Source: Petaurus breviceps papuanus
Taxonomy: Eukaryota > Chordata > Mammalia > Diprotodontia > Petauridae
Length of the DNA stretch: 64,000 nt
Direction: 5' to 3'
Assembly: GCA_028583685.1 (NCBI GenBank)
Contig: JAMXIF010000220.1
Coordinates: 38,573,662-38,637,661, forward strand
Of the stretch, positions 10,761 through 21,430 are shown piece by piece (positions within the stretch are counted from its first letter, which is position 1; each line of letters starts with the position of its first letter). A program made the position numbers and the translations under genes. The notes under the pieces were generated by a model. The model was not told the DNA's origin and searched no databases. It saw only the letters and a program-made list of their open reading frames with translations.

Positions 10761-12299
10761 TCAAATTGATGAAGTCAGAGGTACATGGTTCTTAAGTGTA
10801 AAACTATTGGGCTCATTCATAATATAAGTTTATTTATAATAACTATTGTTATTATCTTATAATATCTAACCAGTAACTAATATCAATTGATGACTTATGA
10901 TATTGATAGATTATAAATATGAATATGTATGTATTTTTGTGTCCCTCTATTCTTTTATTTTTATATGTGACCTAATATATTTCAGTTTGTTTGCAGTACT
11001 TTAAATGTACTTGAAATAAATTGCCCATTCTAATCACAGAAAAGACATTAAAGAATCATTTCATAGTTTATTTCTCAAATTCCTAGTGTTCAGTTTCTGG
11101 GGGAATTTCAAACACTGTGTACTAGACAACCAATTTTGTTTCTCTTGGGTTTGTTTAAAGGCATCTGCTACATTTGATAGCAGAGAAAAATGAATGAGGT
11201 TCGATTGTGATTCATTTCTAACAAGCTTCCATGAAAGATTATATGGCATGGACTGAGCTCCATTATGATTATTTTTTTTGCCAGAAGGGAGCAAATCCTG
11301 TTTCTGCCAAACTTTATACCTGATTATTATACTAACTGTGAAGTTATGCCTAGGCTAGAGACTTCCATTTGTCAAGCACAGGTTTAATCGAAGATCATAA
11401 TTGGCATTAATGAGTTCTCCATAAAGGGATGGGATGTGACCAGAGGTTCAACATTGGTCCAGGTCAGTGCAGCTATTAGTCATTGCCATCTGGAACAGAA
11501 ATTAGCCAGGTGTGTTGTTGGTATCTTTCCATTCTTGATGGGCAGGTGTCGACATTTCTCTTTTTAGATTGTGATTAGACTGAATGACTGACCTTGTTAG
11601 CTGGGCTCCTCTCTATGAATTCTGAATCTTCACCTGTGGGCAATTCACTTAACAGTTTATTTTTAAGACTTAGAGCTAGGAGGCAGATTGGAATAGAGTG
11701 CCAGGAAATCATTAATGTCACTGAAATGTAAGCCTTTATTTTTAGACTCTTTGTATCAATGAGTTGATTGAAATGTTCAGGAATACAGCTAGGATTTAAA
11801 GGTTCATCATAGATATTTGCCACAATCTAAGAAAACATCCAATGATATTTTTGTTCCTACTCTCTTATCAGTTCTTTTTTAGTTTAGGATTTGACAAAGG
11901 TTATTCTTCCTCCCCCCAGCCTCCCCACACTGTAGAGAATGTTCGTCTTATCTTTGTAATGAGCTTTCTATTAAAGAGATATTTATGTGAAATGTGAACA
12001 CAAACAAAATCCATTCTCTAATCAAAGTATACATTCTTTTCTACTTATGCTTCCTTCCTATTAACTGCTTATATAGCCCAGCATTATGACTTGTGACTCA
12101 TGACATGCCAAAGAAAAATATTTTGATTTCTCTAAGTTCCATTGGCCAGTAGCATTGCCATTAGTGACTAAATATTGTAGGTAAAGAATAATACTCTATT
12201 TTGTAAAAGGCAAAGAAAAATTGCTCTCAGAATTTAACATCCACGATAAATTACAGTAACAAGGAAAGAAATATTAAGAATGCAACTTAAACATATAAA
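10761..12299. other. Unassigned stretch, no gene recognised
   Basis: About 1.5 kb with no repeat I can name. The open frames at 11061-11294 and 11575-11823 (minus strand, 77 and 82 codons) have no domain motif, splice signals or codon pattern in their favour. A (TTATTA)-rich run lies near 10845. Confidence 0.4.
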
Positions 12300-12530
12300 C
12301 AAATTATGTTTGATGGAGCAGCTACATGATGTAGCAGGGAGAACCCTGACGCTCTCCACCTTTATGACTCTTCACAAGTCACTTAACTTATTTGAACCTT
12401 AATTGATCATCTATAAAATGGGGGCAGACATATTGTATTACCTATTTTGCAGGTTTTTTGTGAATAAGGTTCTTGTTAAACTTTAAATTGCCATACACAA
12501 CAAAGTTCTCAAAAGCATTGCAAATTACTA
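12300..12530 (+). mobile_element. MIR-class SINE, diverged
   Basis: GGAGCAGCTACATGATGTAG, TTCACAAGTCACTTAACTTA, TCATCTATAAAATGGGG and GTTCTTGTTAAACTTTAAAT follow the MIR head, core and tail in order, with strong divergence and a gap in the head. Confidence 0.6.
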
Positions 12531-13078
12531 ATAGCAATATGAAAGAGCCCCCAGATCACTAATGATAAGAGAAAAGCATCAAAACAAGCCTGAGATTTTA
12601 CCTCATGTCAAACAAATTGGCAAAGGTGACAAAATAAAGGAATAGTCAATGTAAGAGGGATTGTAGGAAAAAAGGCACATTAATGCAGGTTTGGTTTATC
12701 ACAACCATTTTGGGAAATAATTTGGGATTGTGCAAGTAAGTGACTAAAATATCTTTATCCTTTGACTCAGAGGATCTGATGCCAGGCTTATACCTCAAAG
12801 AAGCTATGATAAGAATAAAACCCCCATATATATCAAAATACTTATGGCAGTACATGGCACATTAGTAAAGAAATGGAAGCAAAGTAGTTGATCATTGATT
12901 GGGCAATGGCTGAGCAAATTGTGGCATCTGCATATAAGGAAATATTACTGTGCTGTAAGAAATGATGAATATGATGAATTCAAGGAAACATGGGAAGATG
13001 TGGAGGATCTGTTGCAGAGTATAATAAGAGCAATAGAATATATACCATGTAAATGGAATGAACACACATACATACACA
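12531..13078 (+). mobile_element. L1 fragment, end of ORF2 and 3' UTR
   Basis: AGATCACTAATGATAAGAGA, ACCATTTTGGGAAATAATTT, CTTTGACTCAGAGGATCTG, GGCAATGGCTGAGCAAATTG and TACTGTGCTGTAAGAAATGA are the sense counterparts of the antisense L1 ends at 16.0-16.4 kb and 17.4-17.8 kb. Truncated at both ends. The overlapping open frames of 61-72 codons are L1-derived. Confidence 0.8.
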
Positions 13079-13084
13079 CATACC

Positions 13085-13304
13085 CTTTAAGTCAATTTTT
13101 CAGTTATGTCTGACTCTTCCTGACTCCATTTGTGGGTTTCTTGGCAGAAATATTGGAGTGGTTTGGCATTTCCTTCTCTAGCTCATTCTACAGATGAGGA
13201 AACTAAGGCCAACAGGGTTAAGTGACACAAGGTAATGCAACTAATAAGTATGAAACCAGATTTGAACACAGGAAGAGAGGTCTTCCCGACTCCAGGCAGG
13301 GTAC
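13085..13304 (-). mobile_element. MAR1-type SINE, antisense, head cut by an LTR
   Basis: Inverted order: TGTCTGACTCTTCCTGACTC, TTGGAGTGGTTTGGCATTTC, ACAGATGAGGAAACTAAGGC, AGTATGAAACCAGATTTGAA, then GACTCCAGGCAGGG. The expected tRNA-like head continuation (CTCTACC) appears only beyond the LTR at about 14064. Confidence 0.8.
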
Positions 13305-14059
13305 TGTAACAGCAAGCACCCTGGCAAACCCAGGATGGCTGCTAGCACAGGTTCTTTGATCTGCTTTTCTAAAGGAAAGCAACTCAAAAGAGGTTAATAA
13401 TCTTACTTTCATCAAACATAGATATCATTGACTTAGTTCAGGGGGTAAAGTCAGCACTCTGTACTTCAGAAAATACAAACAGAAATTACAAGCAGACAAA
13501 AAAGAAAGAAAATAATACAATTCAACAGACCAAAAGACATGACTTCTAGTTGTCTAACCATTACATGCATACAGTGTTAGTTACCAGAGAGAGAAGCACA
13601 ACATTTGGTTTTTCAAAGCTGGGGGGCTCAAGGGCTGCCCAGTCTCATCTGGCCAAAGCACACAACTCTTCCCATGAGTGAGTCCCAAAGCAAAAAGCCC
13701 CAAAGCCCCAAACTCACCCTAGAGTGTGTGTGTATACACACACACACAGACAGACATATATAGAGAGAACATATATATAGAGAAAGTGTGTGTATATATA
13801 TATTCTTAGAGAGTATATGTATATGCATATACATGCATACATGCATGCATACATATGTGTGCATATATATATGTATATGTATATTCTTCTCCAAGGTCAG
13901 AGGGACATCACAACCTTTGTGACTCACTGCCTGATTACAAAGTAACAAGCTGTGGGACTTCTTAAAACACAAGCCTCCCCTAAGCAAGCTTCTCTTGTTG
14001 GGGTGCAAGTGAGGCCCATTAAGAGGCAGGGAAGATCTCCAAATTCCCTTACCATTACA
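13305..14059 (-). mobile_element. Retroviral solo LTR, copy 1 (fossil)
   Basis: Bounded by TG...CA with TGTAA/TTACA ends, inserted in a MAR1 SINE. Minus-strand landmarks are GCTTGCTTAGGGGAGGCTTG, GGCAGTGAGTCACAAAGGTT and near the end AGCAGCCATCCTGGG; all recur in copy 2 at 15089-15633. The flanks GGTAC and CGAAC may be a diverged target duplication. A GT/TA microsatellite has expanded inside. No internal retroviral region is present. It is an old solo LTR of an endogenous retrovirus whose class I cannot assign. Confidence 0.8.
13725..13895. repeat. GTGT/ACAC/ATAT compound microsatellite within the LTR
   Basis: Runs of GTGTGTGT, ACACACACAC, ATATATATA and TGCATACATGCATGCATAC. It accounts for most of the extra length of LTR copy 1 relative to copy 2. 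Confidence 0.9.
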
Positions 14060-14094
14060 CGAACTCTACCTTGGACTCTCTGTCTCCGTGGCTT

Positions 14095-14200
14095 TGTCTC
14101 TGTGTCTCTGTCTCTCTCTGTCTCTATCTCTCTCTCTGTCTCTCTCTCTCTCTCTGTCTCTCTGTCTCTCTCTCTCTGTCTGTTTCTCTGTCTCTCTCAT
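14095..14200 (+). repeat. (TC)n / (GTCTCT)n simple repeat
   Basis: CTCTGTCTCTCTCT-type repeat. The serine/leucine-rich 99-codon frame over it is a translation artefact. Confidence 0.95.
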
Positions 14201-14938
14201 GAATGTTGTAAAATGGCAAAGAACAAGCATGGTTCCAAGGAAGAGATATAAAAAGACAACCTAACAACACCATTTTGCAGAGATTGGCATGGTACATTGA
14301 ATATGTTTTCAGACTTTTTTAAAGTTCTGATTGTTTTGTCAAGTTTTTATCTATTCTTCCTCTTTTTTCTTTAAGAGCATGATATAATACTTTTATTTAA
14401 AATATAATCTGAAACATAGAAATATAATTTTTATATTGGATGATTTTTGTGGAGAGGGGGAAGGAAGGAGGAAATACACTGATTGAAATTCTGGTGAAAA
14501 ACACAAAAAGAAAGAATGTTGTAAAGTTACATTAACAAAAATGACCCTAAAAAAGAGAAATGAGATAACACCTTTTTTACTCCTCTGCAGGGGTGGAATA
14601 TCTACCATTTCAGAACATTATATCTATCTATCTATTAGATGGGGGGGTTATTGATGTTTTACTTAGTGTTCTCTTCTCCCTCTTTTTTTAATGCTTATAT
14701 ACCCATATAGTAATATTGGATGACTGAGAAGAAAGGAAAAGGGATACAAGGAAAAACTTGTTATAAATTTATTTATAAAATTGCTATACAGCATACATTC
14801 ATTATTATTATTATATTGTTATCATTATTATCCTTCACATTAAGTCTAGATATATACGCACACATGTACCAATAAATATTTTTGACAGGTTAGTTGCAAC
14901 TATCCCTACTGCCAAAAAAAATCCCATAATAATCAAAC
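14201..14938. other. Unassigned stretch
   Basis: No gene recognised. It holds a short TATC run (14620-14636), a G-run (14641-14647) and an ATT-rich patch (14800-14830). Confidence 0.4.
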
Positions 14939-16983
14939 AAGCTTTTCCCCATTTAATAGTATTTTATATTTTCCAATTACATGTAGAGATAATTTTGAAC
15001 ATTCACTTTCATAAGATTGTGAGTTCCAATTTTTTTCTTCCCTCTCTTCCCTCCCCCTTCCCCAAGACAGCAAGCAATCTGACATAGGTGTGATGTTAAT
15101 GGGATTTAAGATCTTACCCCACCCACTAATAGGCCTCAGATGGAGTCCAATAAGGGATTCTTGCTTAGGGGAGGCTTGTTTGTAAGAAAGCTTTCGCACC
15201 TTTTACTAATTTCTAATTAGGCACTGAGTCATCAGGGTTGTGATGCCTGCTGGCTCTGAGTAGTGTATATATACTCTTAAGTTGGTATTTTCCTTTGGGA
15301 GCTTGCTTATGAGAAGGCTCTTATGATTTTCTGGTGAAGATTCTGAATGGCTGTATGTTCAGAGCTCCCTGACTGCTCAGATGTAAAGGCTCTCTTGATC
15401 CAAGGCTGTATGTAAAGTGTATAGTTTATTGAGGCAGTCAAAGCCTTGTCTGTTGGTCTTTATTTCTCTGATTGTATTTTCTCTAAAGTTCAGGGTGCTG
15501 ACTTTTCCCCCAAACTAGTGAATGTAATTCAAAAATATTGTTGACACCTTAAACAACTATCTTTCCTAATAAAGCAGATCTAAGATCCTGTGTTAGCAGC
15601 CATCCTGGGTATTCCAGTATGATTGCCACTACAATAGGTTATGCATGTACAATCATATTAAACATATTTCCATATTAGTCATGTTGTGAAATAAGAGTCA
15701 GAACAAATGGGAAAAACTATGAGAAATGAAAAAAAAAACCAAAAAAATAAAAATAGTATGCTTTGATCGGCATTCAGACTCCATAGTTCTCTCTCTGGAC
15801 ATGGATAGCATTTTTCATCACGAATATTTTGGAATAATCTCAGATCACTATTTTTCAGGAAGAACTAAGTCTATCAAATTTGTTCATCACACAATGTTGC
15901 TGTTACTGTGAACAAGGTTCTCTTGGTTCTGTTAATTTCATTCAGCATCAGTTCATGTAAGTCTGTCAAGGTTTTTCTGAAATCTTCCTGCTCAGCTTTT
16001 TATAGCACAAGAGTATTCCATTCCATTCATATGTTACAAATTGTTCAGCCATTCCACAATTGATGGTCATCCTCTTAATTTCAAATTCTTTGCCACCACA
16101 AAAAGAGCTGCTTTACATATTTATGGTCATATGGGTTCTTTTCCATTTTTTAATGATTTCTTTGGAATACAGACCTAGGAGTTACCATAGTTACAAACTG
16201 TTCTCCAGACTGGTTGGGTCAGTTCACAACTCCACCAACTATTAACTGTTGTCCCAATTTTCCCACATCTTTTCAAACATTTATCATTTTTATTTTCTGT
16301 CATATTAACCAATCTGATAGGTATGAGGTGGTGCCTAAGAGTTGTTTTAATGTGCAATTCTCTAATCAATAGAGATTTAGAGCATTTTTCATATGATTAA
16401 AGATAGCTTTAATTTCTTCACAGGAAAACTGCATGTTCATATCTTTTGGCCATTTATTAATTGGGGAATTACTTGTATTCTTATAAATTTGACTCATTTC
16501 TCTACATATTTGGGAAATTATGCCTTTTTCAGAAACATTCACTGTAAAGATTGTTTCCCAGCTTTCTGATTTCCTTCTAACCTTGTTTGCATTGACTTTG
16601 TTTGGGAAAACTTTTAATTTAAAATAATTAAAAGTATCCATTTTATAATTCATAATGTTTTCCATCTCTTGGTTGGCCATAAATTCTTTCCTTCTCCATA
16701 AATCTGACAGGTAAACTATTCTTTGCTGTGTAATTTGCTTATGATATCACCCTTTATGTCTAAATCATGTATCCATTTTGACCTTATTTTTGTATAGGGT
16801 GTGAGATATTAGTATAAGCCTAGTTCTTGCCATACTGTTTTCTAGTTAGTTTTTGCCACATTGTGAGTTCTTATCCCAGAAGTTTGAGCCTTTAGGTTCA
16901 TATAGTAATCAGTAGATTACTATAGTTACTGACTACTGTGTCTTGTTTACCTAAATTATTCCACTGATCCAACTCTCTGTTTT
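14939..16983 (-). mobile_element. L1-A, 3' part, split by a solo LTR
   Basis: The minus strand reads the end of ORF2 and the 3' UTR, with the 3' tip at about 14939 (TTCCAATTACATGTAGAGAT inverted). The LTR at 15089-15633 interrupts it at CTGACATAGG and the sequence resumes at GGTTATGCATGTACAATC. The minus-strand frame at 16366-16680 contains INKWPKDMNMQFSCEEIKA, the ORF2 C-terminal region of L1. The element is interrupted at about 16983 by the 3' end of L1-B and seems to resume briefly after 23257 (TTACCAGATTTTTAATATTA). Confidence 0.85.
15089..15633 (+). mobile_element. Retroviral solo LTR, copy 2 (fossil)
   Basis: Starts TGTGATGTTAATGGG and ends GATTGCCACTACA. The exact 5-bp duplication ATAGG lies at 15084-15088 and 15634-15638. 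It carries a polyadenylation-like AATAAA near 15572 and a TATATATAC word near 15265. Same family as copy 1 but in the opposite orientation, so the two are independent insertions and not one provirus. Being inside L1-A, it is younger than that L1. Confidence 0.9.
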
Positions 16984-19248
16984 TGTTTTTTGTTGTTGTT
17001 GTTGTTGTTAAATTTATTTATTTTTGTTTTACGGCATTCAGTTCCATAAGTTTTTGAGTTCCACATTTTTTCCTCCCTCCCACCCCTGAGGCAGCATGCA
17101 ATCCAATATAAGTTCTACATATACCTTCACATTAAACATTCCTCAAGTTGTAAAGGAGAATTATAAACAATGGAATGAATGAGAAAGAAGAAACCAAACA
17201 AAACAAAAAAAGAGAGAGCAAGTAGTTTACTTCAATCTTCATTCAGACTCCATAATTCTTTCTATGGAAATGGATAGCCTTTTCCATCATAAGTCTTTGG
17301 AGTTGTCAAACTTAGTCATCACAGATATAATGTGTCTATAATTGTGCACAGTGTTCTCCTGGTTCTGCTCCCCTCATTCAGCATCAGTTTATATAAGCCT
17401 CTCCAGGTTATTATGAAGTCAGTCTGCTCCTCATTTCTTGTAGCACAATAGTATTCCATTCCATTCATATACCACAATTTATTTAGCTATTCTCCAATTG
17501 ATGGACATCCCCTTGATTTCCAATTCTTTGCCACCACAAAAAGAGCTGCTATAAATATTTAGTACATACTGGTCCTTTTTCCTCTTCAATGATCTCTTTA
17601 GGATACAGACCTAGAAGTGGTATTGCTGAGTCAAAAGGTATGCACACTTTTATAGGCCTTTGGGCACATTTCCAAGTTGTTCTACAGAATGATTGGATCA
17701 GTTCACAACTACACCAACAATGCATAAGTACTCCAATTATCCCACATTTTCTACAGCGTTTGTCATTTTCCTATTTTGTCATGTTAGCCAATCTGACAGG
17801 TGAGATGTGACACATTGGAGTTGTTTTGATTTGCATTTCTCTAATCAATAGTGATTTAGAGCATTTTTTCAAATGATTATAGATATCTATAATTTTTTTC
17901 TTCTGAAAGCTGCCCATTCATAGATTTTACTATTTAGCAACTGGGAAATGACTTATATTCTTATAAATTTGATTCACTTCTTTATATATTTCAGAAATGA
18001 GGCCTTTATCAGAGACACTGGTTGTAAAAATTCTTTCCCAATTTTCTGCTACCCCTTAATTTTAGTTTCATTGGCTTTGTTTGTAAAAAAAACTTTTCAA
18101 TTTAATGTAATCTAAATTATCCATTTTGCATTTTGTAATGCCCTCTGTCTTTTGGTTATAAATTCTTCCCTTTTTCATAAATCTTACAGATAAACTTTCC
18201 TTGCTCTCCCAGATTGCTTACAATATCAGCTTTTATATCTAAAATGTGAACCCATTTTGACTTTATCTTGGTATACAGTGTAAGATATCAGTCTATGCCC
18301 AGTTTCTATGATACTATTTACCATTTTTCCTAACAGTTTTTGTCAAATAGTGAGTTCTTATCCCAGAAGCTGGAGTTTTTGGGTTTATCAAACAGTAGAT
18401 TACTATAGTCATTGACTACTATGTCTTGTGTACCACTCTATTTCTAAGTCAGTACTAAGTAATTTTGATGACAGTTGCTTAATAATACTGTTTAAAATCT
18501 GGTATCATTAGGCTACCTTCTCTAGCATTTCTTTTCATTAATTCCCTTGATATTCTGGACCTTTTGTTCTTCCAGATGAATTTTGTTATTATTTTTTCTA
18601 GCTCTATAAAATAATTGTTTTTTGGTATGGTACTAAATACATAAATTAATTTAGGGAAAATTTTCATTTTTCTTTTATTAGCTTGGCCTAACCATGAGCA
18701 ACTGATATTTTTCCAATTATTTAGATCTGACTTTATTTGTGTGATAAGTGTTTTGTAATTGTGTTCATATAGTTCCAGGGTCTGTTTTGGCAGGTAGACT
18801 CCCAAATATTTTATAATGTCTGCATTAACCTTAAATGAAATTTCTCTGTTTCTTGCTATTGGGCTTCATTACAAATATATTGGAATGTCAGCTATTTATG
18901 TGGGTTTATTTTATATCCTGCAACTTTGATGAAGTTATTTATTATTTCAAGTATTTTTTATATGATTCTCTAAGAAAATAATCATATCATCTGCAAAGAG
19001 TCATAGCTTAGCCTCTTCTTTGCCTATTATAATTCCTTTGATTTCTTTTACTTCTCTTATTGCTATGGCTAACATGTCTAGTACCAAATTGAATAACAGG
19101 TATGATAGTGGACATCCTTGTTTCACCTCCTATCTTAAAGGAAATATTTCTAACTTAACCCCATTACATGTAATACTTGCTGATGGTTTTAGGTAGATGC
19201 TCCTTATCAGTTTAAGGAACATGCTATTTATTCCTATGCTTCCTCATG
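16984..19248 (-). mobile_element. L1-B, 3' UTR and ORF2 part (continues 21431-23257)
   Basis: The 3' tip begins in TTGTTGTTGTTG, followed by the L1 end signature (inverted AAAACTTATGGAACTGAATG) and then the ORF2 end. The minus-strand frame at 18479-18805 holds YEHNYKTLITQIKSDLNNWK and FIWKNKRSRIS, typical of L1 ORF2 after the reverse transcriptase. The copy has many stops and frameshifts. It is interrupted at TTCCTATGCT|T by a HAL1-like element and resumes at TGCTTTCTAGTGTTTTTAAT (21431). Confidence 0.88.
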
Positions 19249-21430
19249 TTATTTTAAATATTTTTTTCTTTTTAGTTTATATAATTCTTTGCCACAAGAT
19301 TTTGAGTTACAAACTTTCTCCCCATATTCCCCTGCCCACCACCCCAAAACAGTGATCCCACTGAACCTCCCCTCCCCCAATCTTCTCTTTCCTATATCTT
19401 CCCCCATACCACCTCTAACTTTCCAGCACGGCATGGTGGATCTCTATGCTCCAGTGCCTGTATATCTTATTTCCCAGTTACATGTAAAATAATAATAATA
19501 ATATATTAAACATTTGATTATAAAACTTTGAATTCCAGATTCTTTCCCTTCCTCCTTTATCACCCACCCTTACTGGGAAGATAAGCTATTCAATTTTGAT
19601 AAGTTCCTTATGATTCCTTTTCCCTGTTTACCTTCTCATGCTTCTCTTGCTTCTTGTATATGAGTGTCAAATTTTCTATTCAACCCTGTTTTTATTTTCA
19701 CCAAGAATACTTGAAAGTCCTCTATTCAATTGAATGACCATATTTTACCCTGAAATATGATACTCAGTTTTTCTGGGTAGGTGAATCTTGGTTTTAATCC
19801 CAGATCCTTTGACCTCTGGAATATCATATTCCAAGCCCTTCGATCCCTCAGTGTAGAAGCTGCCAGATCCTATGTTATCCTGATTGTGTTTCCACAATAT
19901 TCAAATTGTTTCTTCCTGGCTGCTGGTAATATTTTTTCCTTGATCTGACAATTCTGGAACCTGGAGGTTTTTTTTTTTTCCTATTCCTAGGAGTTTTCTT
20001 TTACGGATCTTTTTCAGGAGGTGATTGGTGGATTCTTTCTACCTCTGTTTTGTCCTCTGCTTCTAAAACATCAGGGCAATTTTCCTTGAGAATTTCTTGA
20101 AGGATGATTTCTAGGTTCTTTTTTTCATCATGGATTTCAGGTAGTCCAATAATTTTTAAATTATCTCTCCTGGATCTATTTTCCAGGTCAATGGTTTTTC
20201 CAATGAGAGAGTTCACATTGACTTCTATTCTTTCATTTGTTTGGATCTGTTTAACAACATCTTGATTTCTCATAAAGTCACTAGATTTCATTTGCTCCCA
20301 TCTAATTCTGAAGGAATGATTCTCTTCAGTGGGCTTTTGAGATTCTCTTTCCTTCTGACAAATTCAGCTTTTTAAGGCATTCTTCTCCTCATTGACTTTT
20401 TGAACTTCTTTTGCCATTTGAGTTAGTCTATTTGTAAGGTGTTATTTTCTTCAGTCAGTTTGTTCACTCTTATTTCCTTATTTTCTTCAATCATTCTCAT
20501 TTCTCTTCCCATTTTTTCCTCCACTTCTCTTATTTGGTTTTCAAAATACTTTTTAAGTTCATCTATAGCCTGTAACTAGCTCATATTTTTCTTGGAAGCT
20601 TTTGGTGCAAGAGTTCTGACTTTGCTGTCTTCCTTCTGTTCCATGCTTTGATCCTTTTTGTCCCCAAAATATGAATCTAATGTCAGATTGTTGGGTTTGC
20701 TTTGCTTGCTCATGTTGCCACTCAATTACTTGACTTTTAAGCTTTTTGCCACAGTAGAACTCTGCTATCAGAGGAGTGAGCATTGTCTCAGTCGCTGACA
20801 TTTTCACATCTGCTGGAGTTATTAATTGGGTGCCCTCTCTGAAGCCTCCATATGCTCTGGCAAACTGGTCACACATGCCAGGGCCTCCACCCTAGACAGT
20901 GATCCAGATCCAAGAAGGTTTAAACAAGAGTGATTACCCCTCACACTGGTCACTTGGTCTCTGTACAATCTGCAGACCAGGAGCTCTGAAGCAGCCATGT
21001 GGCAGCAGCAGCACAGCCACAGTGCCTCAGCTGCTTCTCCCTCCAGGTGGTCAAGACCTGACTACACTCCCAAACTCCCAGTCCACAAAGTCCACACTGC
21101 AGTGACTTCTCACTTTGTCCTTAGCATCTATGTGTTGATAATTTTGGAAACCACCACAGCTCCTGGTGATCTGAAGTCCCTCCAGCCAGTAGCTGGTTGT
21201 GGCTTCCCTGAGGCTAAAACCTCTGGCTCACTTGGGGTTGGGCTCAGGTCCCAGAGTGCTGTACTGGCCCCTTCCCACCAGCCTGCTAGGCTGTGTTCAG
21301 AGGGAGATTAGCTTCTATCTGTCATTTTGTGGGTTCTGTAGCTCCAAAGTTTTAGTCATTTTTTACATGAATTGGAGGAAGTGGGAGCAGGAGCCATGCA
21401 GAAGTCCTGTTTCTACTCTGCCCTCTTGAC
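19249..21430 (-). mobile_element. Full-length HAL1-like element inserted in L1-B
   Basis: Minus strand, 5' to 3': 5' UTR (21430-20714, opening GTCAAGAGGGCAGAGTAG), ORF1 from a Met at 20713 (MSKQSKPNNLTLDSYFG), ORF1 middle with ENRSRRDNLKIIGLPEIHDE, ORF1 C-terminal region near 19700-19860, a shortened 3' region, then GTAACTCAAAATCTTGTGGC and an A-rich tail at 19249. ORF1 is broken by a stop soon after its start and by later frameshifts. No ORF2 follows. The flanks TGCTTCCTCATG and TGCTTTCTAGTG suggest a 12-bp target duplication. Compared with the 8.4-10.6 kb copy it lacks most of the pyrimidine-rich 3' block. Confidence 0.82.
20000..20713 (-). pseudogene. L1-type ORF1 (coiled coil and RNA-binding domain), degenerate
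   Basis: ORF1 proteins of L1 form trimers through a coiled coil and bind element RNA through RRM and C-terminal domains. Here the N-terminal low-complexity part (GDKKDQSMEQKEDSKV) is followed by coiled-coil heptads (MKSSDFMRNQDVVKQIQTNE). The RRM hallmark RRDNLKIIGLPE follows, then NCPDVLEAEDKTEVERIHQS. The longest intact piece is 20001-20291. A stop follows the Met codon by about 45 codons, so no full protein is encoded. Confidence 0.85.

Noticed and set aside
13952-14251. 99-codon Ser/Leu-rich frame
   Set aside because: It runs over a (TC)n/(GTCTCT)n repeat and into LTR sequence.
13305-15633. A provirus bounded by the two LTRs
   Set aside because: The LTRs are in opposite orientation, each in its own target, and no retroviral internal region lies between.
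16366-16680. 104-codon minus-strand frame as a host gene
   Set aside because: C-terminal part of L1 ORF2.
18479-18805. 108-codon minus-strand frame as a host gene
   Set aside because: L1 ORF2 signature YEHNYKTLITQIKSDLNNWK.
20997-21311. 104-codon plus-strand frame, proline/serine rich
   Set aside because: It is the antisense of the HAL1-like 5' UTR, GC-rich by nature, with no domain.
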